Shown: in pieces, positions 35,801-45,229 of the stretch
How the letters are laid out: each line of letters starts with the position of its first letter
Numbering within the stretch: the first letter of the stretch is position 1
Origin: Rhodospirillaceae bacterium
GTDB lineage: Bacteria; Pseudomonadota; Alphaproteobacteria; Bin65
Assembly: GCA_028819475.1 (NCBI GenBank)
Contig: JAPPLJ010000067.1
Coordinates: forward strand, 62,001 to 126,000
Direction of reading: 5' to 3'
DNA: 64,000 nucleotides
Notes under the pieces: model-generated
Told to the model about the DNA's origin: nothing
Seen by the model: the letters and a program-made list of their open reading frames with translations, nothing else
Database searches by the model: none
Made by a program: the position numbers and the translations under genes

Positions 35801-37996
35801 TCAACCTCCGATCTGGCCCAAGTGTTTCAGGCCCAGCCGGAAAAGAAAGTTGGTCGACGGCCGGATGTCGCGGTCTCTCGTGAAACTCTGGCCGAGGGAA
35901 AGGCGCAGCGTGCAACACTCATTGTTGAACTGGCTGCCGACCTGCCAGTTCAGGTTTCCGGCATCATCCCCCAGGTTCCAGCGGCTGCCGCCGAAAATCG
36001 TCCATTGCTTCGTCACACCGGAGCGGACCGCAAACGCCATCTCTTCGCGCGACGGAATATCGGTGCCCGGCTCGTCGCTCTCGAACAGCAGGTAGCTGGC
36101 TGAAATGTTGAGCGCGGGAACTCCGGCGAATGTCGTCACCTCGTTGCGCTGCGCCCTGAAATTTGCGGGGTCCAGGCGGAACCGGTACACCAGATCGAGA
36201 TATTGCCCCGGGTTGAGTCGCAAGCGGCCGACCAGGTCGGACATCGTGTTCCGAAGACCGGAACCGCGGGCGAAGTCTCCGCTGCCCGAAAGGCGCAGAC
36301 TCTGGCCGAGGAACAGTTCGGACTGGCCGCCCCGGTTGCCGAGAAATGCGGCGTTGACGCCATAAACGAAACGCGAGCCGTCATCGACCCTATCCCTGCC
36401 GGGATACCGGTTTGCCGAGAACAGGTTCGCGTCGTCCAGTTCGAAATCGACGCTGTCCTCGTTCGGAATTTTCGACGTGTTCAGGTTTGATGTCGTGCCG
36501 ATCAGGGCGGCGCGCGGCTCGACGACGAGCCGGACGTTGCTCAACTCCCGCACCAGCGGATAACGGACCTCCACCTCGGCGACAGGATGGAAACGACCGG
36601 CGAAGCCGTTGAATCTGGCGGCGGAGGGCCGGTCGACTTCCGCCACATAATAACCGTCGGCAAACAGGTCGAATTTGCCGACGAAACTCAAGCCGGTCGG
36701 CTTGTGGATGTGGGGCAGCCGCCAGCCCAGATTGATCGTGGTCCGGTAGCTGTCTGCGCCTTCCCACCGGGTCAGGTTGGCTGTCGAAAAGCCGAAATGC
36801 CAGCGCCCGAGCCTCGGGACGGTCGCGCCGAAGCGCTCGTGCTCGATATACGGCGCGACCAGCGGAGACGTGCGATAGCTGTCGTCGATCCGCAAGCCCT
36901 GGAAATGATGCAGCCTGAACGCCGTGTAGTTGCGGCCGTGAAAGCCCTCGAGCCAGGCAGAACTCTCGAGGCTGTCGGCATTGGCGACGTCGTACCGGCG
37001 CAGGTAGGTGTCGTCGGCCGACCAGTTCCCGTCGACGCCGATGCGCCAGTATTTGTCGATGTCGTAACGGATTTTGCCGAAGAAGTGTCCGCGCGACCGG
37101 TCCCGGAAAACGGGCCTGACATCGGGGTTGGGACGACTGGCTGAGGTGTAGCTGCCGCTGAGGAAGATCGCGCCTTTTTCAAGTCTTTCCCGGTATTCCA
37201 TGAAGAGCACCGGGTTTTCCTGGGTCGAAATGAGTGGCGTCACGGTGGCATCGCGGTCGCGCCCGATCCGCCAATAGTAGGGCGTCATGATCCAGGCGCC
37301 GCGCTGCTTTCCAGTCCCGAAGGTCGGCGCCAGGAACCCGCTGCGCCGCTCGACCGTCGGATCGGGATGGGAAAAATAGGGCGAGTAGAGCACCGGCAGC
37401 CCGTAGATCTCCAGCCAGGCGTCGCGATATTCGATATCGCGGGTTTTCCAGTCGTGGATCACCCGGCGGGCCTTCAGCCGCCACAGGGGCGCTTTCGTCG
37501 GATCCTCTTCACAGAGTTTGCATGGCGAAAAGACGACCTTGGTCATTTCGGTCTTTCGGCCGCCGGTGCGCGTTGCGCCGTTGGCGGCGAGGCGGGTACC
37601 GTCGGGAAACAGCATGCGGAAACGCTCGATCACCCCGTCGCGCAGGTCCTCGGACAGCACGACCCGGTCGCCGAACACCGTTTCGCCGCCCGGCTCGGCG
37701 ATCGACACGTTGCCCAGCGCCGTCACCCGGCCGGCCCGACGGTCGTAGACGACCCTGTCGGCGCGGACGGTCCGGTCGCCCTGGGTCACCTGGACATTGC
37801 CGGTGGCGACCGTTCGGCCGCCCTGCTCGTCGTGGCGCAGATTGTCGGCGGTGATTACGACGGGCTGTTTGCCGATCGTCGGCTCCTGGGCGAGGGTCCC
37901 GGGCGAACCGCCCGGCAACAGCGCGAAGGCCAGGAGGATAACCGGCCCGACCCGATTTACGAGGATTCTGGCATGTCGCAATCCGGGGCTAGCCAT
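35801..37996 (-). CDS. lptD: LPS-assembly outer-membrane protein LptD
   Basis: Outer-membrane beta-barrel that inserts lipopolysaccharide. 731 residues with a signal peptide (ending GTLAQ), an OstA/LptA-like N-terminal jellyroll (ITADNLRHDEQGGRTVATGNV, YDRRAGRVTALGNVSI) and a long barrel domain with LYSPYFSHPDPTVERRSGFLAP. Only two cysteines appear in the jellyroll region (FSPCKLCEED), so the disulfide pattern may differ from that of E. coli. It overlaps lptG by eight bases, placing three LPS transport genes in one unit. Confidence 0.95.
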   Translation of the reverse strand: MASPGLRHARILVNRVGPVILLAFALLPGGSPGTLAQEPTIGKQPVVITADNLRHDEQGGRTVATGNVQVTQGDRTVRADRVVYDRRAGRVTALGNVSIAEPGGETVFGDRVVLSEDLRDGVIERFRMLFPDGTRLAANGATRTGGRKTEMTKVVFSPCKLCEEDPTKAPLWRLKARRVIHDWKTRDIEYRDAWLEIYGLPVLYSPYFSHPDPTVERRSGFLAPTFGTGKQRGAWIMTPYYWRIGRDRDATVTPLISTQENPVLFMEYRERLEKGAIFLSGSYTSASRPNPDVRPVFRDRSRGHFFGKIRYDIDKYWRIGVDGNWSADDTYLRRYDVANADSLESSAWLEGFHGRNYTAFRLHHFQGLRIDDSYRTSPLVAPYIEHERFGATVPRLGRWHFGFSTANLTRWEGADSYRTTINLGWRLPHIHKPTGLSFVGKFDLFADGYYVAEVDRPSAARFNGFAGRFHPVAEVEVRYPLVRELSNVRLVVEPRAALIGTTSNLNTSKIPNEDSVDFELDDANLFSANRYPGRDRVDDGSRFVYGVNAAFLGNRGGQSELFLGQSLRLSGSGDFARGSGLRNTMSDLVGRLRLNPGQYLDLVYRFRLDPANFRAQRNEVTTFAGVPALNISASYLLFESDEPGTDIPSREEMAFAVRSGVTKQWTIFGGSRWNLGDDAGNLNWQVGSQFNNECCTLRLSLGQSFTRDRDIRPSTNFLFRLGLKHLGQIGG

Positions 37997-39158
37997 CTTC
38001 CAGATGGAGTAATGCGGTTATGCCGAGAAATGCCGTTGCCAGGGCCGGCGCCCACGCCGCGAGCACGGGCGGCACGCCGGTCGAATGCGCCAGGGCGATG
38101 ACGAGGTCGGAGACGAAAAACAGCACAATTCCGGCGCCGATTCCCCCGGCGACGGCGAGCAGGACCCCTGTCCGCCGGTTGTGCCGCAACGACGACACCG
38201 CTGCGATCAGAATCATCGCGCAGTAGAGCATCGGCTCCGCGAGCAGCGAATGCCAGTGCAGCCGGTGCCTCTGGGCGGAGAATCCCAGAGCTTCGAGCGA
38301 ACCGATAAAGCGGGGGAGATCCCAGAAGGAAACCGAAGAGGGCGAAGAAAAACTCTCCTGAATCGACGCCAGGGTGAGCGTCGTCGGAATCGCGTGAACG
38401 GCCTTGCGCCCCGGCGGCTCTCCGCGCACGGAAACCCAAGCATTCTCCATCCGCCATGCCCGGTCCTGCAGCACCGCTGTCGCCGCATCGATGCGGCCGT
38501 CGAAGCGATCGTTCCGACCGTACAGCAAGACCATCACGTCCTTCAGGGTGAGCGTTTCCCGTTCCACCGACGAACTCTTGGCATGGATGACGGCCTGCCC
38601 GTCGTCCACCGGCTGGCGCAGCCAGACGCCCGAATGGGTAGCCGCCATCAGCGGCGACCGCCCTTTCAGGTGCCGGTTCTCAAGCTGCTCGTAACGGCCG
38701 ATCAGGATGGTGCCCATCGGGTTGATCAGGCTGATCTTTACGACGCCCAGCACCGCAGCGGCGAAGACGACCGGCAGCACGAAATGCCAGACCGAAACGC
38801 CGGACGCCCTCAGCGCAATCAGTTCGCTGGTCCGGTTCAGTCTCCAGAAACCGAGCATGCCGCCGAACAGGATTGCGAACGGCATCGTTTTCTGGACCGT
38901 CTGCGGCAGCTTGTAGAATGCCATGTTGAGGACGACGCCGAAGGTCGCGCTCTCCTTGCCGGAGGCCCGGCGAAGCAGTTCGATCAGGTCCACGATCAGA
39001 ATGACGGCGACAAAGAGAATAAAGACGAGCAGGAACGCGCCCAGAAACTGCCGGGCCAGATAGATCGAAACGCCGAGCGAAAGCCGGGTCGGCCGGACGG
39101 GGCGCAGCGGCGGCGCGCCGTGCGGGCTGTCTGCAACGGGAGCGCCGGTCCGCGTCAT
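37989..39158 (-). CDS. lptG: LPS export ABC transporter permease LptG
   Basis: Inner-membrane permease of the LptB2FG complex, 389 residues, YjgP/YjgQ family. Six membrane segments: three at the N-terminus (FLGAFLLVFILFVAVILIV, a second near MPFAILFGGMLGF, a third near VLPVVFAAAVLGVV) and three after the periplasmic jellyroll, ending with the GVPPVLAAWAPALATAFLG helix. The ATG overlaps the lptF stop. An upstream in-frame extension is rejected because it reads lptF in another frame. Confidence 0.94.
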   Translation of the reverse strand: MTRTGAPVADSPHGAPPLRPVRPTRLSLGVSIYLARQFLGAFLLVFILFVAVILIVDLIELLRRASGKESATFGVVLNMAFYKLPQTVQKTMPFAILFGGMLGFWRLNRTSELIALRASGVSVWHFVLPVVFAAAVLGVVKISLINPMGTILIGRYEQLENRHLKGRSPLMAATHSGVWLRQPVDDGQAVIHAKSSSVERETLTLKDVMVLLYGRNDRFDGRIDAATAVLQDRAWRMENAWVSVRGEPPGRKAVHAIPTTLTLASIQESFSSPSSVSFWDLPRFIGSLEALGFSAQRHRLHWHSLLAEPMLYCAMILIAAVSSLRHNRRTGVLLAVAGGIGAGIVLFFVSDLVIALAHSTGVPPVLAAWAPALATAFLGITALLHLEDG

Positions 39159-40303
39159 GCGCCGGCGGGCCCTTTCTCGCCGGCGCCGCCGGTCACCTGC
39201 CGTTCGATGAAACCGGCGACAGCGGACAGCCAGTCCGTCCGAACGAGCAGGACCATGCCGCCGACCGCCGGCAGGACGGCGTTCGCATAGGCCAGCGGGA
39301 TCAGCGCATTCTGCTTGGCGGCGGCATTGGACAGGCCGATGGCGGCGCCCTCGCACAGCCCCGCGGCGGTGAGCACGAATGCAATCCGCACTGCCTGCCC
39401 CCGTTTGTTGAATTGCCCGGCCAGCATGATGACCAGCGCGAGAACCGGCAGCGTCAGCGCATAGAGTGGAGCAATCAGCCGGTTATGCCCTTCGGCGATC
39501 AGCTTGCTGCGGTTTCGCCGGTCGCCGGGGTTGTCGCCCGGCCGGAGCAGTTCGCCGAGGAAGCGTTCGTTGGGTTTGATGTAGACGCGTTTCTGCGGCT
39601 TGCCGAGCGCGAAATCGAAGCTGTAGCGCTCAAAATACAAGGTGGCGATCCTGCCGGTCGCGCGGTCGCGTTCCTGCCGGTTACCCCGGCCCATCAGAAC
39701 GCGCGGACCCGTCTCCGAAAAAGTCACGGTGCCGCGCTCCGCCATCATGGTGACGGTCCGCGACGTGTCGCGGTTGTCCTGGACCAGGATGCCGCGCACC
39801 TCATCGCCGACCCGCTCGCGGACATAGATGGTCAGCTTTTCGCCGAAATTGGTGAAGGCGCCCTCCTGGATCAGCCTGACCGAGAAATTGTTGCGGACGT
39901 CGTCCTGCAAATTCCGGAACTGCTGGAACGAGGCCGGCAGGAGATAGAGGCTGATGAAATAGCAGACCGTCACGCCCGCGAAGCCGAGCGCCACGACCGG
40001 CATCGCCAGGTCCAGATCGCTCAAGCCGGCCGAGCGCATGACCACCAGTTCGCGGTCGTTCAGCATCTTGGTCAACACGAAGACGGTTGCCAGGAACAGC
40101 GCGATCGGCAGCGTGATGAGCAGGAACGACGGCACCAGCAGCGCGGTCAGCTCGAGGAAGACGTCGAGCGACAGCCCCCGGTTCAGGATAAGCTTGAAAA
40201 AGCGGGTCGATTGGGTCAGCCAGACGACGACCGTCAGCGTGACGGCGATGTACAGGGTTGCAACCGCAATCTGCCGCATGATGTAGAACTGCACTCTCGT
40301 CAT
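39155..40303 (-). CDS. lptF: LPS export ABC transporter permease LptF
   Basis: Partner permease of LptG, 382 residues. IAVTLTVVVWLTQSTRFF and LLVPSFLLITLPIALFLAT are membrane helices 1 and 2. The coupling-helix-like NDRELVVMRSAGLS, where LptB is expected to dock, is well conserved. The start MTRVQFYIMRQ was chosen at the family N-terminus; an upstream in-frame ATG is 130 codons away in unlikely sequence. It is the first gene of the lptF-lptG-lptD-surA-pdxA-ksgA operon and is divergent from glmU across 259 bp. Confidence 0.94.
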   Translation of the reverse strand: MTRVQFYIMRQIAVATLYIAVTLTVVVWLTQSTRFFKLILNRGLSLDVFLELTALLVPSFLLITLPIALFLATVFVLTKMLNDRELVVMRSAGLSDLDLAMPVVALGFAGVTVCYFISLYLLPASFQQFRNLQDDVRNNFSVRLIQEGAFTNFGEKLTIYVRERVGDEVRGILVQDNRDTSRTVTMMAERGTVTFSETGPRVLMGRGNRQERDRATGRIATLYFERYSFDFALGKPQKRVYIKPNERFLGELLRPGDNPGDRRNRSKLIAEGHNRLIAPLYALTLPVLALVIMLAGQFNKRGQAVRIAFVLTAAGLCEGAAIGLSNAAAKQNALIPLAYANAVLPAVGGMVLLVRTDWLSAVAGFIERQVTGGAGEKGPAGA

Positions 40304-40562
40304 GCGCAGGATTATACGCCCAACAGGCGCCTGCGGGCCACTCCTGCAATCTGCGGCGAAGCCGCTTGAGCCGGGCGTCCGCGTAGCTTTGCGGGCGCTT
40401 CGGAGCCGGCCAAGGCAACGTCGCAAACCGTAACAATACGTGACTTGGTGGGGCGCCGCGGCTTGTGGCACAGTCGCGCCGGACCGGAAACGGGCCGGCA
40501 GCCGGCATTGTCCCGAGCGCCGCCCGGATTGAACCTGCCGGTCGGAAGGACCAGACCGGGCC

Positions 40563-41960
40563 ATGCCGCAAGAGCCCTTCGCATTTGGCGGAGATTCCGC
40601 CGCGAAGTCCCGAATTTCCGCTCTCATCCTGGGCGCGGGCAAGGGCGTTCGCATGAATTCGCGATTGCCGAAGGTTCTGCACCCGATCGGCAACCGTCCG
40701 ATGGTGCTCTACCCTCTGAATGCGGCGCTGGCGGCCGGCGCCGGGACCTGCATCGTTGTCGTCGGCCCCGGCATGGCGGACGTCGCCGAAGCGGTCGCGC
40801 CCGTCCCGACGGCCGTCCAGGCCGAACCGTGCGGAACGGCGGATGCCGTCAAGCCGGCGCGCGGCTCGATCGGCCGGGACGCGGATACCGTCCTCATCCT
40901 CTTTGGCGACACGCCGCTGATCCTTCCGCAAACCCTGGAAGCCATGATCGCCCGACGACGCGCGGGCGGACATGCCGTCGTCGTCCTGGGCTTCCGGCCA
41001 GAGGAACCCGGCGGCTACGGCCGGCTCGTGCAGGACGGCGACGGGATGCTTGAAGCCATCGTCGAGGCCCGGGACGCCACGGTCGAACAACGCGAAATCG
41101 GCCTGTGCAATTCCGGCGTCATGGCGGTCGACGGCGCGATCCTGTTCGACCTTGTCGACGCCGTGCACAACGACAACGCCAAGGGCGAGTATTACCTGAC
41201 CGATATCGTCGGCATTGCACGGCGACACGGCCGGACAAGCAGCGTTATCGAGGCCGGGGCCGACGAGTTGCTCGGCATCAACAGCCGGGAGGAACTGGCC
41301 GCGGCCGAGCGGATATTCCAGCAGCGGATGCGCCGCGCGGCGATGGCGGGCGGCGCCACGCTGACCGATCCGGACTCGGTCTGGTTCAGCTACGATACCG
41401 TGCTTGGCCGGGACGTGACGATCGGCCCGCAGGTTGTGTTCGGTCCGGGGGTCGTCGTCGGCGACGATGTCGAGATCAGGGGCTTCTGCCACATCGAGGG
41501 GGCGACGCTGGACCGCGGCGCCACGGTCGGCCCGTTTGCCCGGTTGCGGCCGGGCGCCGAGGTGCGGGAAGGGGCGAGGGTCGGAAATTTCGTCGAAGTC
41601 AAGAACGCGGTGCTGAAACCGGGCGCCAGGGCGAACCATCTGGCCTATATCGGCGACGCGGAGATCGGCGCCGGAGCGAATATCGGCGCCGGCACGATCA
41701 CCTGCAACTACGACGGATTCCGGAAAGCCCGAACGGTGATTGGCGACGGCGCGTTTATCGGATCGAACAGCGCCCTGGTGGCCCCGGTCACCATCGGCGA
41801 ACGCGCCATCGTCGGCGCCGGCAGCACGATCGACCGGGACGTCGAGGCCGACGCACTGGCGCTGACCCGGGCCGAGCTCACGGTCGTGCCCCGCGCCGCC
41901 GAGAAAATTCGCCGGCGCAAGGCCGCGGGCGCCCGGGAAAGCCGGGGCGGGAAGAAGTAG
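40563..41960 (+). CDS. glmU: bifunctional GlmU (N-acetylglucosamine-1-phosphate uridylyltransferase / glucosamine-1-phosphate acetyltransferase)
   Basis: Makes UDP-GlcNAc for peptidoglycan and LPS. The pyrophosphorylase motif LGAGKGVRMNSRLPKVLHPI is at the N-terminus, and hexapeptide left-handed helix repeats run from about residue 260 (VTIGPQVVFGPGVVVGDDV, IGAGANIGAGTITCNYDG). 465 residues is full length. The first 20 residues precede the motif and may be an N-terminal variation or an over-long start. glmS follows 14 bases later, giving a hexosamine operon. Confidence 0.96.
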   Translation: MPQEPFAFGGDSAAKSRISALILGAGKGVRMNSRLPKVLHPIGNRPMVLYPLNAALAAGAGTCIVVVGPGMADVAEAVAPVPTAVQAEPCGTADAVKPARGSIGRDADTVLILFGDTPLILPQTLEAMIARRRAGGHAVVVLGFRPEEPGGYGRLVQDGDGMLEAIVEARDATVEQREIGLCNSGVMAVDGAILFDLVDAVHNDNAKGEYYLTDIVGIARRHGRTSSVIEAGADELLGINSREELAAAERIFQQRMRRAAMAGGATLTDPDSVWFSYDTVLGRDVTIGPQVVFGPGVVVGDDVEIRGFCHIEGATLDRGATVGPFARLRPGAEVREGARVGNFVEVKNAVLKPGARANHLAYIGDAEIGAGANIGAGTITCNYDGFRKARTVIGDGAFIGSNSALVAPVTIGERAIVGAGSTIDRDVEADALALTRAELTVVPRAAEKIRRRKAAGARESRGGKK

Positions 41961-41974
41961 GGGGCCGGCGGCGC

Positions 41975-43798
41975 GTGTGCGGCATTATCGGCATCGTCGG
42001 CAGGGAGCCGTGCGTTCCGCTGCTGGTCGACGGCCTCAAGCGGCTGGAATATCGCGGCTACGACAGCGCCGGCGTCGCCACTGTCGAGAACGGCCTGATC
42101 CGGCGCCGGCGGGCGGAAGGCAGAATCGGGCGGCTCGAAGCCAAGCTCCGGGACCGTCCGATCGGCGGAACGATCGGCATCGGCCATACCCGCTGGGCAA
42201 CCCACGGCATCCCCAACGAGATCAACGCCCACCCGCACATCACGGACAGGGTCGCGCTCGTCCATAACGGAATCATCGAGAACTATCGGGAGTTGAAGGA
42301 CGAACTGCGCGACCGCGGGCGCAGCTTCGCGAGCGACACGGATACCGAAGTCGTCGCCGAACTGCTGACCGAATTCATGGAACGGCAAATGCCGCTCCGC
42401 GACGCGGTCCGCGCGACCCTGCAGCGGCTTCACGGCGCCTTCGCCCTTGCCATCGTCTTCGCCGGGGAAGAGGAGCTGATGGTCGGCGCCCGCCGCGGCA
42501 GCCCGCTTGCGATCGGCTATGGCGACGGCGAGATGTTCCTCGGCTCCGACGCCCTGGCGCTGGCCCCGCTGACCCGGCGCATCGGTTACCTGGAAGAGGG
42601 CGACTGGGTCGTCATGACCCGGAAGGGCGCGACCGTCTACGATGCTGCGGGCGAACCGGCCGAACGCCGGATCGTCGAAACCGCAGCCTCCGGCGCACAG
42701 ACCGGCAAGGCCGGTTTCCGCCACTACATGCTGAAGGAGATCTACGAGCAGCCGACGGCAATCGGCGATACCCTGCAGAGCTTCTTCAACCCGGCCGGGC
42801 AGACCGTCAACCTGCCCGACCTGCCGTTCGATATCGCGACGGTGCCGCGGATTACCGTTGCCGCTTGCGGCACGGCCTTCTACGCCGGCCTGGTCGCGAA
42901 GTACTGGCTTGAACAGGTGGCGCGCATTCCGGTCGAGATCGACCTGGCTTCGGAACTGCGCTACCGCGAGGCGCCCATGCCCGAGGGCGGCATGATGCTG
43001 GTCGTGTCGCAGTCGGGCGAGACGGCCGACACCCTCGCCTCGCTGCGCTATGCCCGGGCGCAGGGCCAGCATATCGTTTCGGTTGTCAACGTTCCGGAAA
43101 GTTCGATCGCCCGGGAATCCGATGTCGTGCTGCCGACCAAGGCAGGACCGGAAATCGGCGTCGCCTCGACCAAGGCGTTCACGACGCAACTGACGACGCT
43201 CGCCTGCCTGGCGATCTCGGCGGCCGTCGCCCGCGGGGCGATCGACCATGCCCGCGAGGCGGCGCTGTCGCGCAGCATTTCCGAGGTGCCGTCCCGCGCC
43301 GCCGAAGTCCTGGCCCACGACGAGTCGATCAGGGACATCGCCCGCACCGTCGCAGCGGCGCGCGACGTGCTGTATCTCGGCCGGGGCACCGCCTATCCGA
43401 TTGCCCTGGAAGGCGCGCTGAAGCTCAAGGAAATCAGCTATATCCACGCCGAAGGCTATGCGTCGGGCGAGATGAAGCACGGGCCGATCGCGCTGATCGA
43501 CGAGAGCGTGCCGGTGATCGTCGTCGCGCCCTCGGACGCGCTGTTCGACAAGACCGCCTCCAACACCCAGGAGGTGATCGCCCGGGGCGGCAAGGTGATC
43601 TTTCTCAGCGACCGTCCGGGTATCGAGCGGATGGGCGAAATGGCGATGGCGACCGTCGAACTGCCGCTTGTCGACCCCTTCGTCGCCCCGATCCTCTACG
43701 CAATCCCGGTCCAGCTTCTCGCCTACCACGCCGCCGTTATCCGGCGCACCGACGTCGACCAGCCGCGCAATCTGGCGAAGAGCGTGACAGTGGAATAG
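41975..43798 (+). CDS. glmS: glutamine-fructose-6-phosphate aminotransferase GlmS
   Basis: First committed step to UDP-GlcNAc, 607 residues. The class II glutaminase begins with the nucleophile after the start codon (start-CGIIGIVG). GHTRWATHG and HNGIIENYREL are the glutaminase motifs. Two SIS domains follow (AACGTAFYAGLVAKYW, VSQSGETADTLASL, STKAFTTQLTTLACLA), and the protein ends DQPRNLAKSVTVE. The start is GTG; the exposed Cys fixes it. No glmS ribozyme is expected in this phylum and none is seen. Confidence 0.97.
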   Translation: MCGIIGIVGREPCVPLLVDGLKRLEYRGYDSAGVATVENGLIRRRRAEGRIGRLEAKLRDRPIGGTIGIGHTRWATHGIPNEINAHPHITDRVALVHNGIIENYRELKDELRDRGRSFASDTDTEVVAELLTEFMERQMPLRDAVRATLQRLHGAFALAIVFAGEEELMVGARRGSPLAIGYGDGEMFLGSDALALAPLTRRIGYLEEGDWVVMTRKGATVYDAAGEPAERRIVETAASGAQTGKAGFRHYMLKEIYEQPTAIGDTLQSFFNPAGQTVNLPDLPFDIATVPRITVAACGTAFYAGLVAKYWLEQVARIPVEIDLASELRYREAPMPEGGMMLVVSQSGETADTLASLRYARAQGQHIVSVVNVPESSIARESDVVLPTKAGPEIGVASTKAFTTQLTTLACLAISAAVARGAIDHAREAALSRSISEVPSRAAEVLAHDESIRDIARTVAAARDVLYLGRGTAYPIALEGALKLKEISYIHAEGYASGEMKHGPIALIDESVPVIVVAPSDALFDKTASNTQEVIARGGKVIFLSDRPGIERMGEMAMATVELPLVDPFVAPILYAIPVQLLAYHAAVIRRTDVDQPRNLAKSVTVE

Positions 43799-43858
43799 CG
43801 GCCCCTGCCCGACTGGCCGGCCTGGCGCGATCCACAGCACGCGCCCGGTCCGGCCGGT

Positions 43859-44410
43859 TCACCCGTCGGGCACCTCGCTCGCGCGCTCGGTGCGCCGGAT
43901 GAAGTCGGCGAACTGGGGGTGTTCGCGGGCGACGCGCGCGTAGAGGCTGTGCGCCGCCGCGGTCAGGGCGCCGTCTCTGTCCAGCAGTTTATCGGCGTAG
44001 GCGACCATCCGGCTGTTCGGCCACAGCGGGTTGCGCACCGCCAGCAGGGCTTCCGCCGCCTCGGTTTCGCGGCCGGGATGGTGCTGGGTCTTCAGAATGA
44101 GGGCCGCCGCGGTCGACCGCGACCGGCCGAAATGGCAATGCACCAGCAGATGGCCGACCTCCGAGCGCGCCAGCAGGTCGCCGACCTGGAGAAGCCGCTC
44201 GACGTCTTCGGCGTGCGGCGGCCGCCATCCCGGCCTGTCAGAAACGATGTCGTGCATGTCGAAACGGTGATGTTCCACCGGGCCGAGCGCGGCCCATCCG
44301 TCCGGCTCCGGCCACCCCGGATCGAGCAGGGAAATCACATGGCTCACCCCGGCGCCGGCGAACCGCTCGATCTCGTCGAGGCCACAGACGGACACTTTGA
44401 AAGGCAGCAT
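43859..44410 (-). CDS. dual-specificity/tyrosine-type phosphatase (CX5R)
   Basis: 183-residue protein with the phosphatase signature HCHFGRSRST at residues 91-100 (nucleophile C92, Arg98) and a plausible general-acid loop in the preceding Asp-rich DMHDIVSDRPGW segment. I start at the ATG before LPFKVSVCGLDEIERF, which has GGAAAG upstream; the frame runs 83 codons further through unlikely Arg/Ala-rich sequence. Related small phosphatases are often annotated as protein tyrosine phosphatases of unknown substrate. It is convergent with glmS. Confidence 0.82.
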   Translation of the reverse strand: MLPFKVSVCGLDEIERFAGAGVSHVISLLDPGWPEPDGWAALGPVEHHRFDMHDIVSDRPGWRPPHAEDVERLLQVGDLLARSEVGHLLVHCHFGRSRSTAAALILKTQHHPGRETEAAEALLAVRNPLWPNSRMVAYADKLLDRDGALTAAAHSLYARVAREHPQFADFIRRTERASEVPDG

Positions 44411-44730
44411 ATCGGTCTTTCCCGGCGCCTGTAGCGAGGCAAACCCGGCGGCCCGGCGCCTGCCGGCGGCCGAAAGCGGGTTTCGAACCGTTTCCATACC
44501 TTGTTCGCCGCGCCGCGACGACACAGGCGGCCCGCGCCGGACGTGCCGGTTTGCCGCCGCGGGCCGGCCAGCGGACGCGCCGGCGCCCGCTTCCGTGAGC
44601 GGCGCCGGAATCGCGAACCGCCTCAGGCGCATAAAATAGCCGCGACGGGAACGATGCACAATCCGCAGAAAATCTGAAATTCAGGTCCGAAAGGAAAGGG
44701 CTCCCGAAAGCTCTCGCGATCGCAGTAATT

Positions 44731-44746
44731 TTTACCGGATCGTAAA
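44731..44746. promoter_or_regulatory. TTTAC-N6-GTAAA dyad
   Basis: Imperfect operator-like dyad in the AT-rich gap, similar in core and spacing to the perfect dyad at 45095. It may be a second site for the same protein. Confidence 0.4.
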
Positions 44747-45094
44747 TTCGGCATCATGATCGTTTGCATTCGTTGACAATACAACCAAATTAATCCCCAA
44801 CACCCGATAAATCCAATTCGAAACGATTCGGGCAACGATACAAAAAATTACCGCTTGCAAACATTCCCGCAGTGCATCAAAGTTATGTGCATTATCCTGG
44901 AAGAGGCCGTTCTTCAGGCTTCACAAGGCTGTTCAGCGGCTGGGCCTCTTTGAGCGGCGCCTTCGAAAAGGCCGAGATTGCGCCATTCCCGGCATCCATA
45001 AATTTCTGTGATCGAGTTGAGAAAGAAAATAAAAAATCTTGTACCCGGAAAACTTACATGCCTTAATCGGAAGAATTTAACCTATATTGTTCCA

Positions 45095-45116
45095 AATTTT
45101 ACCAGATAGTAAAATT
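45095..45116. promoter_or_regulatory. AATTTTAC-N6-GTAAAATT perfect dyad
   Basis: Perfect 8-bp arms around CAGATA, 114 bp before the LysR-type start. The arms share TTTAC/GTAAA with the site at 44731. This is a candidate operator; the protein that binds it is unknown. Confidence 0.5.
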
Positions 45117-45137
45117 GCGTTTATGAGATTTTCTTAT

Positions 45138-45153
45138 TATTGCTATAGCAATA
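45138..45153. promoter_or_regulatory. TATTGCTATAGCAATA perfect palindrome
   Basis: Perfect 16-bp palindrome 77 bp before the LysR-type start. It contains a T-N-A dyad as in LysR-type boxes and may be the autoregulatory site of that gene. Confidence 0.5.
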
Positions 45154-45229
45154 CAAAATTGGATAGATTTTAGAAAATCGGCATGATTGACATTCGAAAA
45201 TGCGGCGGTCCCGCCAGGAGTAGTCGAAA

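Larger units (their letters stand above)
44411..45229. other. AT-rich intergenic region before the LysR-type gene
   Basis: An 819-bp gap. The part from about 44640 to 45220 is strikingly AT-rich compared with everything around it. It holds no convincing coding frame; two 64-70-codon frames lack ribosome binding sites. It contains three palindromes listed separately and may be a long, curved promoter region or a remnant of foreign DNA. Confidence 0.7.

Noticed and set aside
41961..41974. glmS ribozyme
   Set aside because: Only 14 bases separate glmU and glmS, and this ribozyme class is restricted to other phyla.
41105..43798. 897-residue extended GlmS
   Set aside because: The catalytic cysteine must follow the initiator, so the GTG at 41975 is the start; upstream codons read glmU out of frame.
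44623..45066. Two short frames (70 and 64 codons) in the AT-rich gap
   Set aside because: No ribosome binding sites or recognisable protein features; chance frames in AT-rich DNA.
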